A stretch of 53,806 bases of DNA from Russula earlei (lineage: Eukaryota > Basidiomycota > Agaricomycetes > Russulales > Russulaceae). Positions 21,801 through 31,720 of the stretch are shown here, piece by piece. The stretch spans positions 1-53,806 of the forward strand of contig JAGFNK010000362.1 in the NCBI GenBank assembly GCA_025769875.1. Direction: 5' to 3'. A program made the position numbers and the translations under genes. The stretch's first letter is position 1. The number at the start of each line of letters is the position of its first letter. The notes beneath the pieces were generated by a model. The model made no database searches and had not been told where the DNA came from. It saw nothing but the letters and a program-made list of their open reading frames with translations.

Positions 21801-22835
21801 TCGTGTCTTGTGAGCGTTTGGCATACGCGTGGTTGGTAGAAAGGGCTTGAAGTTGGGCACAAGAGAGGTCGCGGGTGCGTGCGTGTGTGTGTGCAGCTGT
21901 TGGCAAGGGATGAAAGCGAGCTGAGGCAAGGGAGAGGATAGGCGTCACGTCGTGTCGCGTCGCGTTTCCGCACGTGATTTCGTGGCCAGCCATAATCCTC
22001 CTTACACCGCTTCACCTCCAATCTGTTTCAAGAAGTTTCCCGAATCCTCGGAATTAACCAAAATCCAAGTACTGCCTACCACCCCCAAACTGACAGACAA
22101 TCAGAAAGGACCAATCAGACCCTAGAAATGTACTTACACATCTACACAGGGGAGAAACAAGGAGAATGGGTGCACTGGCTCCCCATAGCCCAAGATCACT
22201 TTAACGCCCACAAATCCACCACCACCAAGAGAACCCCATACAAACTTCTCATAGGCTTCAATCCCCAAGGACTCGGCACCCAACTTAAATCCAAATTTCC
22301 TGGAATCCAAGAACGACTTCAGGCACTAAAAGATATGAGGGAAGCAGCACAAGAAGCAATGAGGAGGACACAAAACAACTGGGTCAAAGAAACTAAGTTC
22401 AAGGGTTTTGAAGAAGGACAGAAAGTTTGGTTAGAAGGCACTAACCTAAAAACCCCCCATCAGTTTCAGAAGTTCCGTCCTAAACAGTTTGGCCCTTTTA
22501 TCATCACCAAAAGAATCTCCCATGTCGCTTACCAACTTCGGCTTCCTCCCCAATGGAGCATCCACAATGTGTTTCATGCCTCCCTCCTATCTCCAGTCAC
22601 AGAAACAGCCGAACATGGACCAAACTTCCCCGAACCACCACCTGATCTCTTATCAGGAGAATACGAAGTCGAGAAGATCACTGCTCAATGGACCCATAGG
22701 AACCGACTCCAATACAGGGTCCGGTGGAAAGGATATTCTGCAGCAGAAGACACGTGGGAACCCCTCTCTAATCTTAAAAACGCTCAAGATGCCATCACCA
22801 TGTTTCACCTACAACAACCCACCAAACTCCATACT
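18834..22835 (+). pseudogene. gypsy-3 pol, with RT deletion and a solo LTR inside
   Basis: Protease LLDSGATENF (about 18947), with TGA near 19123; then ILGYPFL and RT start VSPVFFVQKK, with frameshifts near 19570 and 19708. At about 19797, GTFIPMV runs straight into the segment leading to YLDD (19831-19842); roughly 45 residues usual between them are missing, so the RT is inactive. RNase H (ETDASQFATGA; TDHANL), TGA at 20635, then the integrase zinc finger and core. After SDRDSR, solo LTR-D enters at 21298. Removing it with one TSD restores the frame exactly at 22011. The chromodomain is at about 22655-22800. From 19798 the frame is otherwise open, through the chromodomain and into ORF3. Confidence 0.92.
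21298..22006 (-). repeat. Solo LTR-D in the gypsy-3 integrase
   Basis: 709 bp, TGTAGCGC to CCTTACA, with 4-bp TSD ccgc (21294-21297 and 22007-22010). A TATA box read on minus (21494-21501) suggests minus orientation. It shares TAGCTAGGTGTTTTATATACA and its right end with the copy at 42025-42520. Long open frames inside it on minus are antisense or composition effects. No internal part of this family is in the window. Confidence 0.82.
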
Positions 22836-24516
22836 ATGTCTTCCGATAACCCCAACCTTACAGAATCACGTCACTCAGATGAAGGCCTGGATAACCTAGA
22901 AAACCAGTTTTCAAATCTTATGATACAACAGTGTACCCTACTCCCCCGAGTTAACTCTCGTAACCCCCCTTCTTATTCAGTTAATGATCCCTCTATCCCT
23001 GACCGTGGACACACAATCTTTAACATAGCCGCCAGGGAACAACTGTTTTCCGGGATTCTTTCCCCTGGCGACTTCCGCGGCTTTCAACTTCTCATGACGG
23101 ACCCCCATTTTTCCGAGTTTCATTTATCCATACGAAGAGCAGTACTTACTGATTTGATATGGAATCACATTACACGATCAGCCTCCATAAATACTCCCAC
23201 TCCTTCTGAGTGGTCAGCCTGGCACCACGAACACGCTACCTCCACTTACAATACCCCCATGTCGTCTCCTGCCTCTAACTCGTCTCCCCTACCTATTCTC
23301 ACCCCTTCCCCCACCATCAAACAAGAACCCCTCTCACCAGAAGTCATCCAACATATCATTGACCAACGCACCCTCATTGTCCCAGAAGAGACTGAACTCC
23401 AGGACCTCGCTGCCACCCTTAACCCACTCGCTATCCGCGAGGGAACCCCCTCACCTACCCCGACTGAAGCAGGACCCCACTCACCCTGGCCCCCCCTGGT
23501 TTGTTTATGAACCTTACACGCATGTTCCCCCTTTTTATATTCACATTAATGGGCGAAAACGCCTCCTACCATACTTACGCATCGCTCTTTACAATGGCGA
23601 ACCCATGCTTCTAGGAACTATGGGTCGAGGAGAGCCCACTTATGGAGAGAAGCTCATTGCCCGGCCTGTTGTCTCTGCCCCCCACCCCTCTGTGACTGCC
23701 TCTGACCTCCGCCTCCTAATTGAGGACCATCCATTCCACTTCGATGCTGCCCAGGCTCTTGAGAACCTTCACGACCCCGGTGCCCTCGCTGACGTCTACC
23801 GCCTCCGTACCAGTTCATTCCAACTAAAAATCTTAGAAGGCAAATGTGCATCTATCCAAGGAGCTTTAAGTGTCCTGCAAGGACAATTAGCTGATCGACT
23901 TCATGAAATCCAGGCTCACACCAAAGAAACCGCCACCATCCATGCCCGCCTCCACGCCAACAACACTTCCGTCCGAGTTCGCCATCAACTCGACAACCTT
24001 ATGACTGATGGCGGCCTTACTCGTGATACCGGGCCATACTATTCACTAGCAGGGAGCTATGACAAAATCGAAGAGTCAAAGGAACTACCCACCTCTCCTT
24101 CTTCCTCACTACCCGTTCATCCCCCTCTCTCCCTAACTCCCCCTTGCGAGTACCTCCCCCGTGTTGTCGACCAATCCCAAAACGATGCTCCTATGGGATC
24201 ACCCTCCCACTTTCCTCAAATGTTCTCTGACGATGCTAGCACCCCTAACACCCCTCTCACTCCTGCACGTATGACTAAAGCACAGCGTCATCAGCTCCAG
24301 AAGCAACAACACGTCTGCAAACACTGCAGCACCAGAGGGCATTGGAACAAAGACTGTAACAAACCTCACACTAACTGTAGTGGTCAAGTGGATTGCATCC
24401 TTAGGAGGACTCACCGGAGCTACAGAGGTTCCTGTCCCAGGGCAATGGGGCCCCAAAGTGCGTGGCCAGAAGTCGAAGACGATGAACTCCGTGAGTCGGG
24501 TCCTGAGACCGATTAG
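22836..24516 (+). pseudogene. gypsy-3 ORF3, in frame with the chromodomain integrase
   Basis: The frame runs from the chromodomain without a stop into MSSDNP (ATG 22836). The first part (22880-23180) matches the remnant at 1-335. After an S/T/P linker the frame shifts in a C-run near 23485 and continues to 24516. Later parts: YNGEPMLLGTMGRGEPTYGE, a helical segment (about 23740-24000), and a C-terminal C-x2-C-x4-H-x4-C followed by K-P-H-x2-C, C and R-x-H-R-S-Y-x3-C. The layout matches ORF3 of gypsy-1 and gypsy-4. Either ORF3 starts internally at the ATG or it is made as a fusion and cleaved. Function unknown. Confidence 0.8.
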
Positions 24517-24546
24517 TTCGGAGAACTAAGCACAAGGGGGGCATGA

Positions 24547-25143
24547 TGTTGTAATTTACCCTCTTATCGGTTCGTCCATAAATCCCTCTCGTTATTATTC
24601 TTTTCTGTCCCTGTGGTTACCGTTTCATCCCTTGATGGTGATCCCTTATTGTGTTTCACTTATTGTGTTTCACTTATTGTGTTTCACCTATTGTTGAGTT
24701 ACTTTTGCTATTGGTCTACCTTTACTTATTGTTCTGCTTATAGTACTGTACAGCCTCGCTACATACAGTATTTAAGTGCCTGTAGAAGCTGGGGAACGCC
24801 CCAAGCTTAGCTTTGTCCCATTTCCTGTCGCATCCCTTGCCTTGTACTCTCTCTCAATCACAACTTGCTTGTGCTGGCCTATACTCTACTTGACCTGAGC
24901 ACACCTCAAGGAACCCTTGTGTTCCTCTTCCTCCTCTGCCTCTCTCTCATCGTCCTCCTCTTCTGTGAAACCAGAAGATCGACTCTGTCTGCAGACTGAG
25001 TCATTGTCTGACTCAGCCTTGAGACGCTAAACCTTTGATCCAGTCTCTTTGAGCCGGCACCCATTGAACCCTTGAACCAAGTCACAGGGACTTGGCCCCA
25101 CTGAACCTTGAGCTAACGCTCTTATGGCCGTGACGCCGTAACA
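24547..25143 (+). repeat. gypsy-3 3' LTR (LTR-C) with upstream polypurine tract
   Basis: 597 bp, preceded by CACAAGGGGGGCATGA (24531-24546). It ends CGTAACA at 25143. The next base belongs to gypsy-5 gag on minus, with no TSD matching the 5' side. Confidence 0.93.
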
Positions 25144-25154
25144 GTTTCCAGAGC

Positions 25155-26912
25155 TCAAGCCTTTCCTTTGTCCCTTGGGTTACTTGATTTCTTTTTGACT
25201 CTGTCCTTGTCAGGACAGTTCTGGCTGATATGCCATGCTTTCTTGCAGATGAAGCATTTCCCTTCTGCTAGCAGTTTCTTCTTCTCCTCTGTCAGAGGAG
25301 GATGTCGCTTGGTCCTTGCTGCATCAGTGGATACCGAGTCCACTTCCATAGCATTCAGGTCTCTTTGGTTTCGCCTTTTCCCAGCCTGTAGGGATTTCAT
25401 GCGATTTTCCCTGGTGGTCAATGATCCACCTCCAGATCCAATATTGGCTTTCATGAGCTGGTCTCTGGCCTGTTCTTCCCTAGCAGCATTGATCCATGCT
25501 CATAGATCATTGATGGCAGGTATGTCTCTGACTGGTCGATTGTAGATTTGTCGCACCAGCCAGGTGATTAGTCCAGCCTTATAGGCTTTGACTGCTCCTG
25601 GTGAATTCTGGTCCCATCCTGCTTTACTGAGCAGAACAAGGAATTTGCTGGTATAATCATCCAGCAATGCTGCTTTAGACATGGACAATTGTTGTAGCTC
25701 CATGAAAGCGTCTTCAGGCTCTGTGGTGTCTTTGAATTCTCTGAAGAAGTCATCCACAAATTTGGTCCAAAAGAGCATGTCAGTTGGATCTAGCTGCACT
25801 GGTGCATAGGGAGACGGCAGGTCCCCATTTCTTTTTGCTTCTCCCAGGTTCATTTGGTTGACCACCCATTCATGCACCTTCTCTCCTTTGATGTAGGTGA
25901 GAGCTAGGGCTACTCGCTTCATTGGAATAGTCATAGTCAGGTTGTCACTGTTAAGCAGATTCCATAGATTGAAATCCTGGATGAAGTACTTCGTCTTCTT
26001 CCTGTCTCCTTTGAAGACTTCAGGAGGGTCTCCTTTCAGAGATCCATTGCCTCCATGGGGACCTGGTGCCAGCTGAGGTGCCAGGTTCACCCCTGGTCCT
26101 ACAGGAGGTGCTGCAGGTGGTCCCTGTCCTGGAGGGCCTCCTCCAGGTGGGCCTCCTCCTGGTACTGGTGGACCTGTGGGTCCAAAGGGGACTCCTCCAC
26201 CTCCAGGTGGTCCTCCTCCACCAGGTGGACTGCCTCCAGGGTTTATTACAATGGTGGGCCCTGTTCTTCCACCTGCTGTCTGGGTGGCAATGGTGGCTGT
26301 CTGCGTCGCTGCAATGGTAGCCATTTCAACCAATTCTTCTGGTTCTTCAACAATTGTTGGTTCAATGGGCGAGACGTGTACTTTCTGCTCTAGTCTTTCA
26401 GCTAGCTCCAATACTTCTGGTGCTTCTGCTTTCTGATCTGTAGTTGGAAGGTCTGACTTCTCTGTTTCTCCACTTGATGACTTTTGTATCAATGGAGCTG
26501 GGTCGTCTACTACTGGGCTTCTGGGTTCCCAATGAGTAGTATAAGGATCTGTCTTGATTCCTAGACCTAGGACCTTATATTCGTCAATGTCTTCGTCCTC
26601 TCCTACATAGGGACATCCTTTGTGGTAATCAACAAAGTACCACTGATCATTGATGTATTCGCAAGGAAAGTAGCTTCCTTTGTATTGGACCTTGTATCTG
26701 TTAGGTCCTTCCTGGTCTGCCCAATTCCAGATGGCAGTCCCTTTTATTCCTGAGGGTAGATCGTCCCTCTCTCTAGCTTTGAACCAACCAAATTTGGTTC
26801 CTTGCTTCGATTTCTGGTTGAACTTTACGCGTATGCTGTGTTCACCTTCAATCTCCAGTTTGTCCACTTGCCACTGCCTTTCCTAGGGAGTCGGGACTTG
26901 TGTGCCTGCTTA
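25155..26912 (-). pseudogene. gypsy-5 gag (LTR-G family), minus strand
   Basis: The main frame 26867-25500 encodes an N-terminal domain (W-N-W-A-D-Q, a YFP/YFVD region), an acidic linker, a P/G-rich stretch (about 26100-26240) and the Gag core (PPEVFKGDRKKTKYFI, IKGEKVHEWV, LLDDYTSKFLVLL). TGA at 25500 is followed in frame by a tail with the zinc knuckle CFICKKAWHISQNC (about 25210-25250). The element stops 12 bases later at LTR-C, so protease and the rest of pol are missing here. The first codon of this frame is GTG. Upstream the frame continues past TAG and TAA into the Cys/His module at 26913-27062. Confidence 0.9.
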
Positions 26913-27062
26913 CCACTGTCTATGCCAATGACAGTAGGGGTACTTACAGAAGTATGCATGTGTCCAACCGTGCTGCTCGTCGAGAGTCACGTATTACACC
27001 TTCTTCTTGTCGTGGAGAGGTCCGTATAGATTCTCTCCCTTGACTACTTCAGCGTAGGTTGC
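26913..27062 (-). other. Cys/His module upstream of gypsy-5 gag
   Basis: In the gag frame, minus strand: A-T-Y-A-E-V-V-K-G-E-N-L-Y-x-P, an internal TAA, then Y-F-C-K-Y-P-Y-C-H-W-H-R-Q-W, closed by TAA at 26910. The same module occurs twice in gypsy-6 (38555-38911). It could be the N-terminus of Gag with stops acquired by mutation, or a separate small upstream ORF. No known domain recognised. Confidence 0.6.
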
Positions 27063-27141
27063 TGACCATATGATGACTAGATCCTAGTCCTAAGGCTTCC
27101 TGCCTATTTCTGGTTCGCTTTCACAGCGATGTCTGTGATAG

Positions 27142-27152
27142 AAGCTCGACTT
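27142..27152 (-). other. gypsy-5 putative self-priming binding site
   Basis: On minus, AAGTCGAGCTT lies one base after the LTR-G end. It matches the complement of the predicted transcript start (27349-27359) at 10 of 11 bases. The mismatch is C for T, explicable by one transition. Confidence 0.55.
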
Positions 27153-27153
27153 A

Positions 27154-27775
27154 TGTTAAGGCTCCAAAGTGCCTTAGATAAGATCAATGGTCACATCTAT
27201 AAACGCATCCTACCAATGCAGATATGCTTGAGTCAAGCAAGCAATACTCGTGGAGGGGAAGGAGTGTTAGATCTGTCTGGAGTATGGCAACAAGATGAGA
27301 GGGGCTCTGCAGATGGGGTAGGAGTCAACTGTTTGGGATTGGCAAACTAAGTTGAGCTTAGGGCTCAACTGCTACAGACTGGGGGCTTTATATAGCCCTA
27401 CAGGGATAAGGTTCATGCTACTGTAGTACTGGTTGGTGCTATAGAAGCAAAAGGCAGCTCATAGAAGTGAGGTTGCTTCTATGTAAACGATCTCGGTGCT
27501 GGAAGCATTAAGTGCTTCCCTAGTAGCAATCTCGGTGTCATAAGTACTTTCCTAATCAAGGAAGCGACGTATGTGGCAGTACAGGAACATCTTGAACAGA
27601 AGCAATACTATTCATTGCTTTGTTAGTACATCTTCAGAATGATACGACCAACGTGTTCCAAATGCAATATCAATGGACATAAACAGTCAAGATCTGACGC
27701 ACACATGAGGCAAACAGCACAGTCCATAGTTCAGGTGTTCCAGCATCTTCCAGACCCCAAACCACTTGGTAACAG
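27154..27775 (-). repeat. gypsy-5 5' LTR (LTR-G)
   Basis: 622 bp. On minus it runs TGTTACC to CTTAACA. Includes several GGAAGC/GCTTCC inverted repeats and repeated ATCTCGGTG words. The same LTR on plus begins at 46872 in gypsy-4. The flank on the 27776 side starts ggtgg; its partner is lost. 27776-27814 is too short to assign. Confidence 0.9.
27349..27394 (-). promoter_or_regulatory. LTR-G core promoter with stem-loop
   Basis: On minus, TATATAAA (27394-27387) is followed by an 8-bp perfect stem AGTTGAGC/GCTCAACT with loop CCTAA (27370-27350). This is the same loop and nearly the same spacing as in LTR-A. The predicted primer AAGCTCAACTT is 27359-27349. Confidence 0.6.
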
Positions 27776-27814
27776 GTGGGGTCATCTCTACACCAGGTGG
27801 CGGTGGGATGTGTT

Positions 27815-28294
27815 TGTTGAGATCTGCACTGCCCAGAGTCTCAGGTGTGTTGTGATATGATCACAACTCAGATGCGTTGACGCATCGGATCACCCAGACT
27901 GGGCATCACCGGCTCAGCTCATATGCTGCAGCACATGTTAGTTACACTGATAGAGTGATTTAGGACAATTGGTAGCTACTTACAACTGACCCTCGGACTT
28001 ACTTAGTGATCCATGATGGTAGTTAACTGTACTGCATCCAGTGGCGGTCTCAGGTACTTAAGAACACCACAAAGTATGCAGATCACTTCAGTTTTGTGTC
28101 AACCAAACTGAAGTGAGTATTTACACCATGATATCTTATCTCACAGTACTGATGACACATTGTAGCTATTGTCTGATAGGTACATTATTTATATCAGTTT
28201 TGTGTCAACCAAACTGAACTATTGTCTGATAGATCAGCCTGCGATCTTATCATCTGCTGCTATCTAATCACACACACTGCGTCTATCTTCAACA
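27815..28294 (+). repeat. Solo LTR-B (copia)
   Basis: 480 bp, TGTTGAGATC to CTTCAACA, with perfect TSD gtgtt (27810-27814 and 28295-28299). Compared with copia-1 the differences are mainly transitions. Confidence 0.95.
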
Positions 28295-28918
28295 GTGTTG
28301 ACAATAGCACACAAGTGGGTGACAAGACAAGAGGTGGTGGACAGTGTGGTTTGCCTTGCAAACACTTGCCGTAGTTGTTGAGCTAGAGAGTGTATGATCA
28401 GTGTCCAAAAACAAGACGTGAACAGGTCTCTGGTAATCATCTCATGGCCGTGGCAATGAGGTCTTTGCCACTGCAGGTGGTGGCAGCACATGTGGATGAG
28501 GGTGTACTTGTGGGTGGGGATGCGATGGAAGGGGAGGTGTTGTGCGGCATGGTGCTTGCATTGGGGGCCTCTCCTGTGATGATGGTGTGGTGGCAGGGTC
28601 TGATGTTCTTTCTGTGGGGCAGCATTGTGACATCTGCTCTTCTGAGGCAGCGGCGTGCTCTTTGTTATCTGGTTATTTGTGCGTTCTTTCTCAGCAGTGC
28701 AAGGCAGCATAATGGCTAGTGACGGAAGTGAGAGGGCGACATGGTCGCAGTGCTAAGATGTCAGTGGGCGAGGCTGAGGCTACGGGTGCGGCAGTGTGCA
28801 AGATGAGGACTGGGGCAGTGATGGGAGATGTAGAGGCGGTTCGCAATGCTGAGGCTGAGACTGGGAGTGCGGAGGCTGTGGCTGACATGGGCGGAGAGGA
28901 GATGAGTGAGGGCATGGC
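28295..28918. other. Unassigned sequence between LTR-B and LTR-E
   Basis: GC-rich with CAG/GCTG-like simple repetition near 28760-28900. Open frames exist on both strands (for example 28390-28719 plus and 28924-28691 minus), but they are of low complexity and I recognise no domain. It is the only sizeable stretch in the middle of the window that I cannot place in an element. It may be host DNA or flank of the lost Harbinger part. Confidence 0.5.
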
Positions 28919-29105
28919 TGTCAAGACTCACTGTTGAACTATCCAGTTCAAGAGCGAGGGGTAAGCTCAAAGACAAGTCAATAGACGTCCAAGATGGCAT
29001 GGGCAAAGAGCAGAGTCCAAAGCAGTATCAAGTACCAGAGAGGTACAGTTACTCGTAGAGTAGAGCAGGTACACAGGGAAGTAGCCAGGGTGGTCACAAG
29101 GGGAC

Positions 29106-31034
29106 TGTCAAGACTCACTGTTGAACTATCCAGTTCAAGAGCGAGGGGTAAGCTCGAAGACGAGTCGATAGACAGTCCAGGACCGCGTGGGCAAGGAGTA
29201 GAGTCCAGAGTAGTAACAGGTACCAGAGAGGCACTGTTACTGTGAGAGTAGAACAGTCACACAGAGAAGGGGCCAGGATAGTCACAAGGGGACGGTCCTT
29301 AAAGGAGTATCCCAGGGATAGAGAGTGCCGTAAACAAATGGACAGTCTGAGGACTGTCTGCTACTTTATTGAGCGCTTATATATTACAGGAGAACTGCTA
29401 AATAGGGAACAAGTCGTAACCTTGTTATCAAGCACAATAGAGTGATGAGTAAGAAGTCGGAGGACACTTACTGAGCATGCTCAGTCATGCTCAGTAAGCT
29501 GCTGAGTAAGAAGGCTCCTCTTGATGAGTAAGCGCTTCCATTGTCCATGTGTTTCACTGCTTTAGTACACGTGCGAGCACCTGATTCATTTCCTGTTAGT
29601 TAGTTTAGGGCCGGTCATTCGAGGACTTGTAGTTTGGTTAGGGAATAGTGTCATCTTATAAGGCCCTTATATAGTTCTATTAGGGTCCTTAGAGTTGACC
29701 CTAATATTTCTATTAAGGTTCTTAGTATTGCCTTATAGTTCGTTCTATAGTTATTAGAGTTGGTCTAATAACGCGTTGTAGGGCCTTTGATACTAGGTTA
29801 GTGCTTATTGTAGAGCTCCTAGGGTCGTTCCAAAGGGTCCTTAGGAAGGCCCTAATACTGTCTTTTGTTGCTAGAAGGGTTGCCTTTAAGTGGGGCTTGC
29901 TGTATGTCGATTGTGCCGAGAATTGCTCGCGCGACAATGCGTGCGCGATATTTGTCATGAACCATTCTCCGGAGAGGGCCCTTGAAGGACCCTTCCTTAT
30001 AGGAGGAAACCCAGCCTCTATGGTGTCACCCTGTTCACATGAGCAAAAGGGGTGAGTAGAGGTGTCCACAATATCGCGTGCGCATTGTTGTGCGAGCAAT
30101 TCTCGGCACAATCGACATACAGCAAGCCCCACTTAAAGGCAACCCTTCTAGCAACAAAAGACAGCATTAGGGCCTTCCTAAGGACCCTTTGGAACGACCC
30201 TAGGAACTCTACAATAGGTACTAACCTAGTATCAAAGGCCCTACAATGTGTTATTAGACCAACTCTAATAACTATAGAACGAACTATAAGGCAACACTAA
30301 GGACCTTAATAGAAGTATTAGGGTCGACTCTAAGGACCCTAATAGAACTATATAAGGGCCTTATAAGATAACACTATTCCTAACCAAACTACAAGTCCTC
30401 AAATGACTGGCCCTAAACTAACTAACAAGAAATGAATCAGGTGCTTGCACGTGCACTAAAGCAGTGAACATGTGGACAATGGAAGCTCTTACTCATCAAG
30501 AGAAGCTTCTTACTCAGCAGCTTACTGAGCATGACCAAGCATGCTCAGTAAGCGTCCTCCGACTTCTTACTCATCACTCTATGGTGCTTGATAACAAGAT
30601 TATGACTTGTTCCCTATTAAGCAGTTCTCTTGTAGTATATAAGCGCTCAATAAAGTAGCGGACAGTCCTCAGACTGTCCATTTGTTTACGGCACTCTCCA
30701 ACCCTGGGATACTCCTTTAAGGACCATCCCCTTGTGACTACCCTGGCCTCTTCCCTGCGTGATTGCTCAACTCTCACAGTAACAATACCTCTCTGGTATC
30801 TGTTACTACTCTGGACTCTACTTCTTGCCCACGCAGTCTTGGACGTCTATCAACTCGTCTTCGAGCTTATCCCTCGCTCTTGAACTGGATAGTTCAACAG
30901 TGAGTCTTGACAATATTGTGGACACCTCTACTCACCCCTTTTGCTCGTGTGAACAGGGTGACACCATAGAGGCTGGGTTTCCTCCTATAAGGAAGGGTCC
31001 TTCAAGGGCCCTCTCTGGAGAATGGTTCATGACA
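29106..31034 (-). repeat. Solo LTR-E2 inserted in LTR-E1, split by LTR-E3
   Basis: Pieces 29106-29952 and 30913-31034. TSD gggac at 29101-29105 and 31035-31039. Same orientation as its host LTR. Confidence 0.9.
29953..30912 (+). repeat. Solo LTR-E3 inserted in LTR-E2
   Basis: 960 bp, TGTCATGAACC to TCTTGACA, with TSD atatt (29948-29952 and 30913-30917). Orientation is opposite to its host, so 29106-30912 forms a long imperfect inverted repeat. Confidence 0.93.
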
Positions 31035-31706
31035 GGGACAGTCCTTAAAGGAGTATCCCAGGAATGGAGAGTGCCATAAACAAATGGACAGTCTGAAGAC
31101 TGTCCGTTACTTTATTGAGCGCTTATATACTACAAGAGAACTGCTAAACAGGGAACAAGTCATAACTTTGTTATCAAGCACAATAGATGGATGAGTAAGA
31201 AGTCAGAGTATGCTTACTGTGCATGCTCAGTCATGCTCAGTAAGCTGCTGAGTAAGTGGGCTTCTAATGATGAGTAAGAGCCCCTATTGTCCACATGTTC
31301 ACTGCTTTAGTACATGTGCAAAGCACCTGATTCATTTGCTGTTAGTTAGTTTAGGGCCGGTCATTTGGGGACTTGTAGTTTGGTTCCAGGAATAGAGTTA
31401 GTCTAATAACACGTTGTAGGGTCCTTAGTATTGTGTTAGCGCCTATTGTAGGGCACTTAGAGTCATCCTAAAGGGTCTTATGGAGGCTAAAATGCTGTCC
31501 TTTATTGCTAAAAGGGTTGCCATTAAGTGGGGCTTGCTGTATGTCGATTGTGCCAAGAATCACTTGCACAACAATGCACGCGTGATATTGTGGACACCTC
31601 TACTCACCCCTTTTGTCTGTGTGAACAGGGTGAGACCATAGGGACTGGGTTTCCTCTCATAAGGAAGGGTCCTTCAAGGGCCCTCTCTGGAGATTGGTTC
31701 ATGACA

Positions 31707-31720
31707 TTCATCCCCTCTTT
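31707..31720 (-). other. gypsy-6 polypurine tract
   Basis: On minus, AAAGAGGGGATGAA lies directly before the 3' LTR. It is the expected plus-strand primer site and overlaps the end of pol by two bases. Confidence 0.75.

Larger units (their letters stand above)
16680..25143 (+). mobile_element. gypsy-3: Ty3/gypsy chromovirus with LTR-C and ORF3, decayed
   Basis: LTRs 16680-17304 and 24547-25143 flank gag, pol with chromodomain, and ORF3. The bases outside do not form a TSD: catgg on the left, gtttc on the right. The left flank is Harbinger and the right flank is the gag of gypsy-5. The element is therefore probably a recombinant of two LTR-C insertions, or one side was deleted. Pol carries a solo LTR-D and a deletion in RT. 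Confidence 0.9.
28919..31706 (-). repeat. gypsy-6 3' LTR (LTR-E1), split by LTR-E2
   Basis: Pieces 28919-29105 and 31035-31706. On minus, TGTCATGAACC starts at 31706 and TTGACA ends at 28919. About 105 bp present in other copies are missing near 31395. The polypurine tract of gypsy-6 abuts it at 31707, which identifies it as that element's 3' LTR. Confidence 0.88.

Noticed and set aside
21401..22021. Minus-strand open frame of 206 codons
   Set aside because: It lies within solo LTR-D, is His/Thr/Pro/Arg-rich from base composition, overlaps other long frames, and has no domain.
26055..26436. Plus-strand open frames rich in W/C/S or V/L/G
   Set aside because: Antisense to the Pro/Gly-rich linker of gypsy-5 gag; low complexity only.
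28390..28719. Possible membrane protein of 109 codons
   Set aside because: Hydrophobic run near the end, but no homology recognised, overlapping frames on the other strand, and repeat-like composition.
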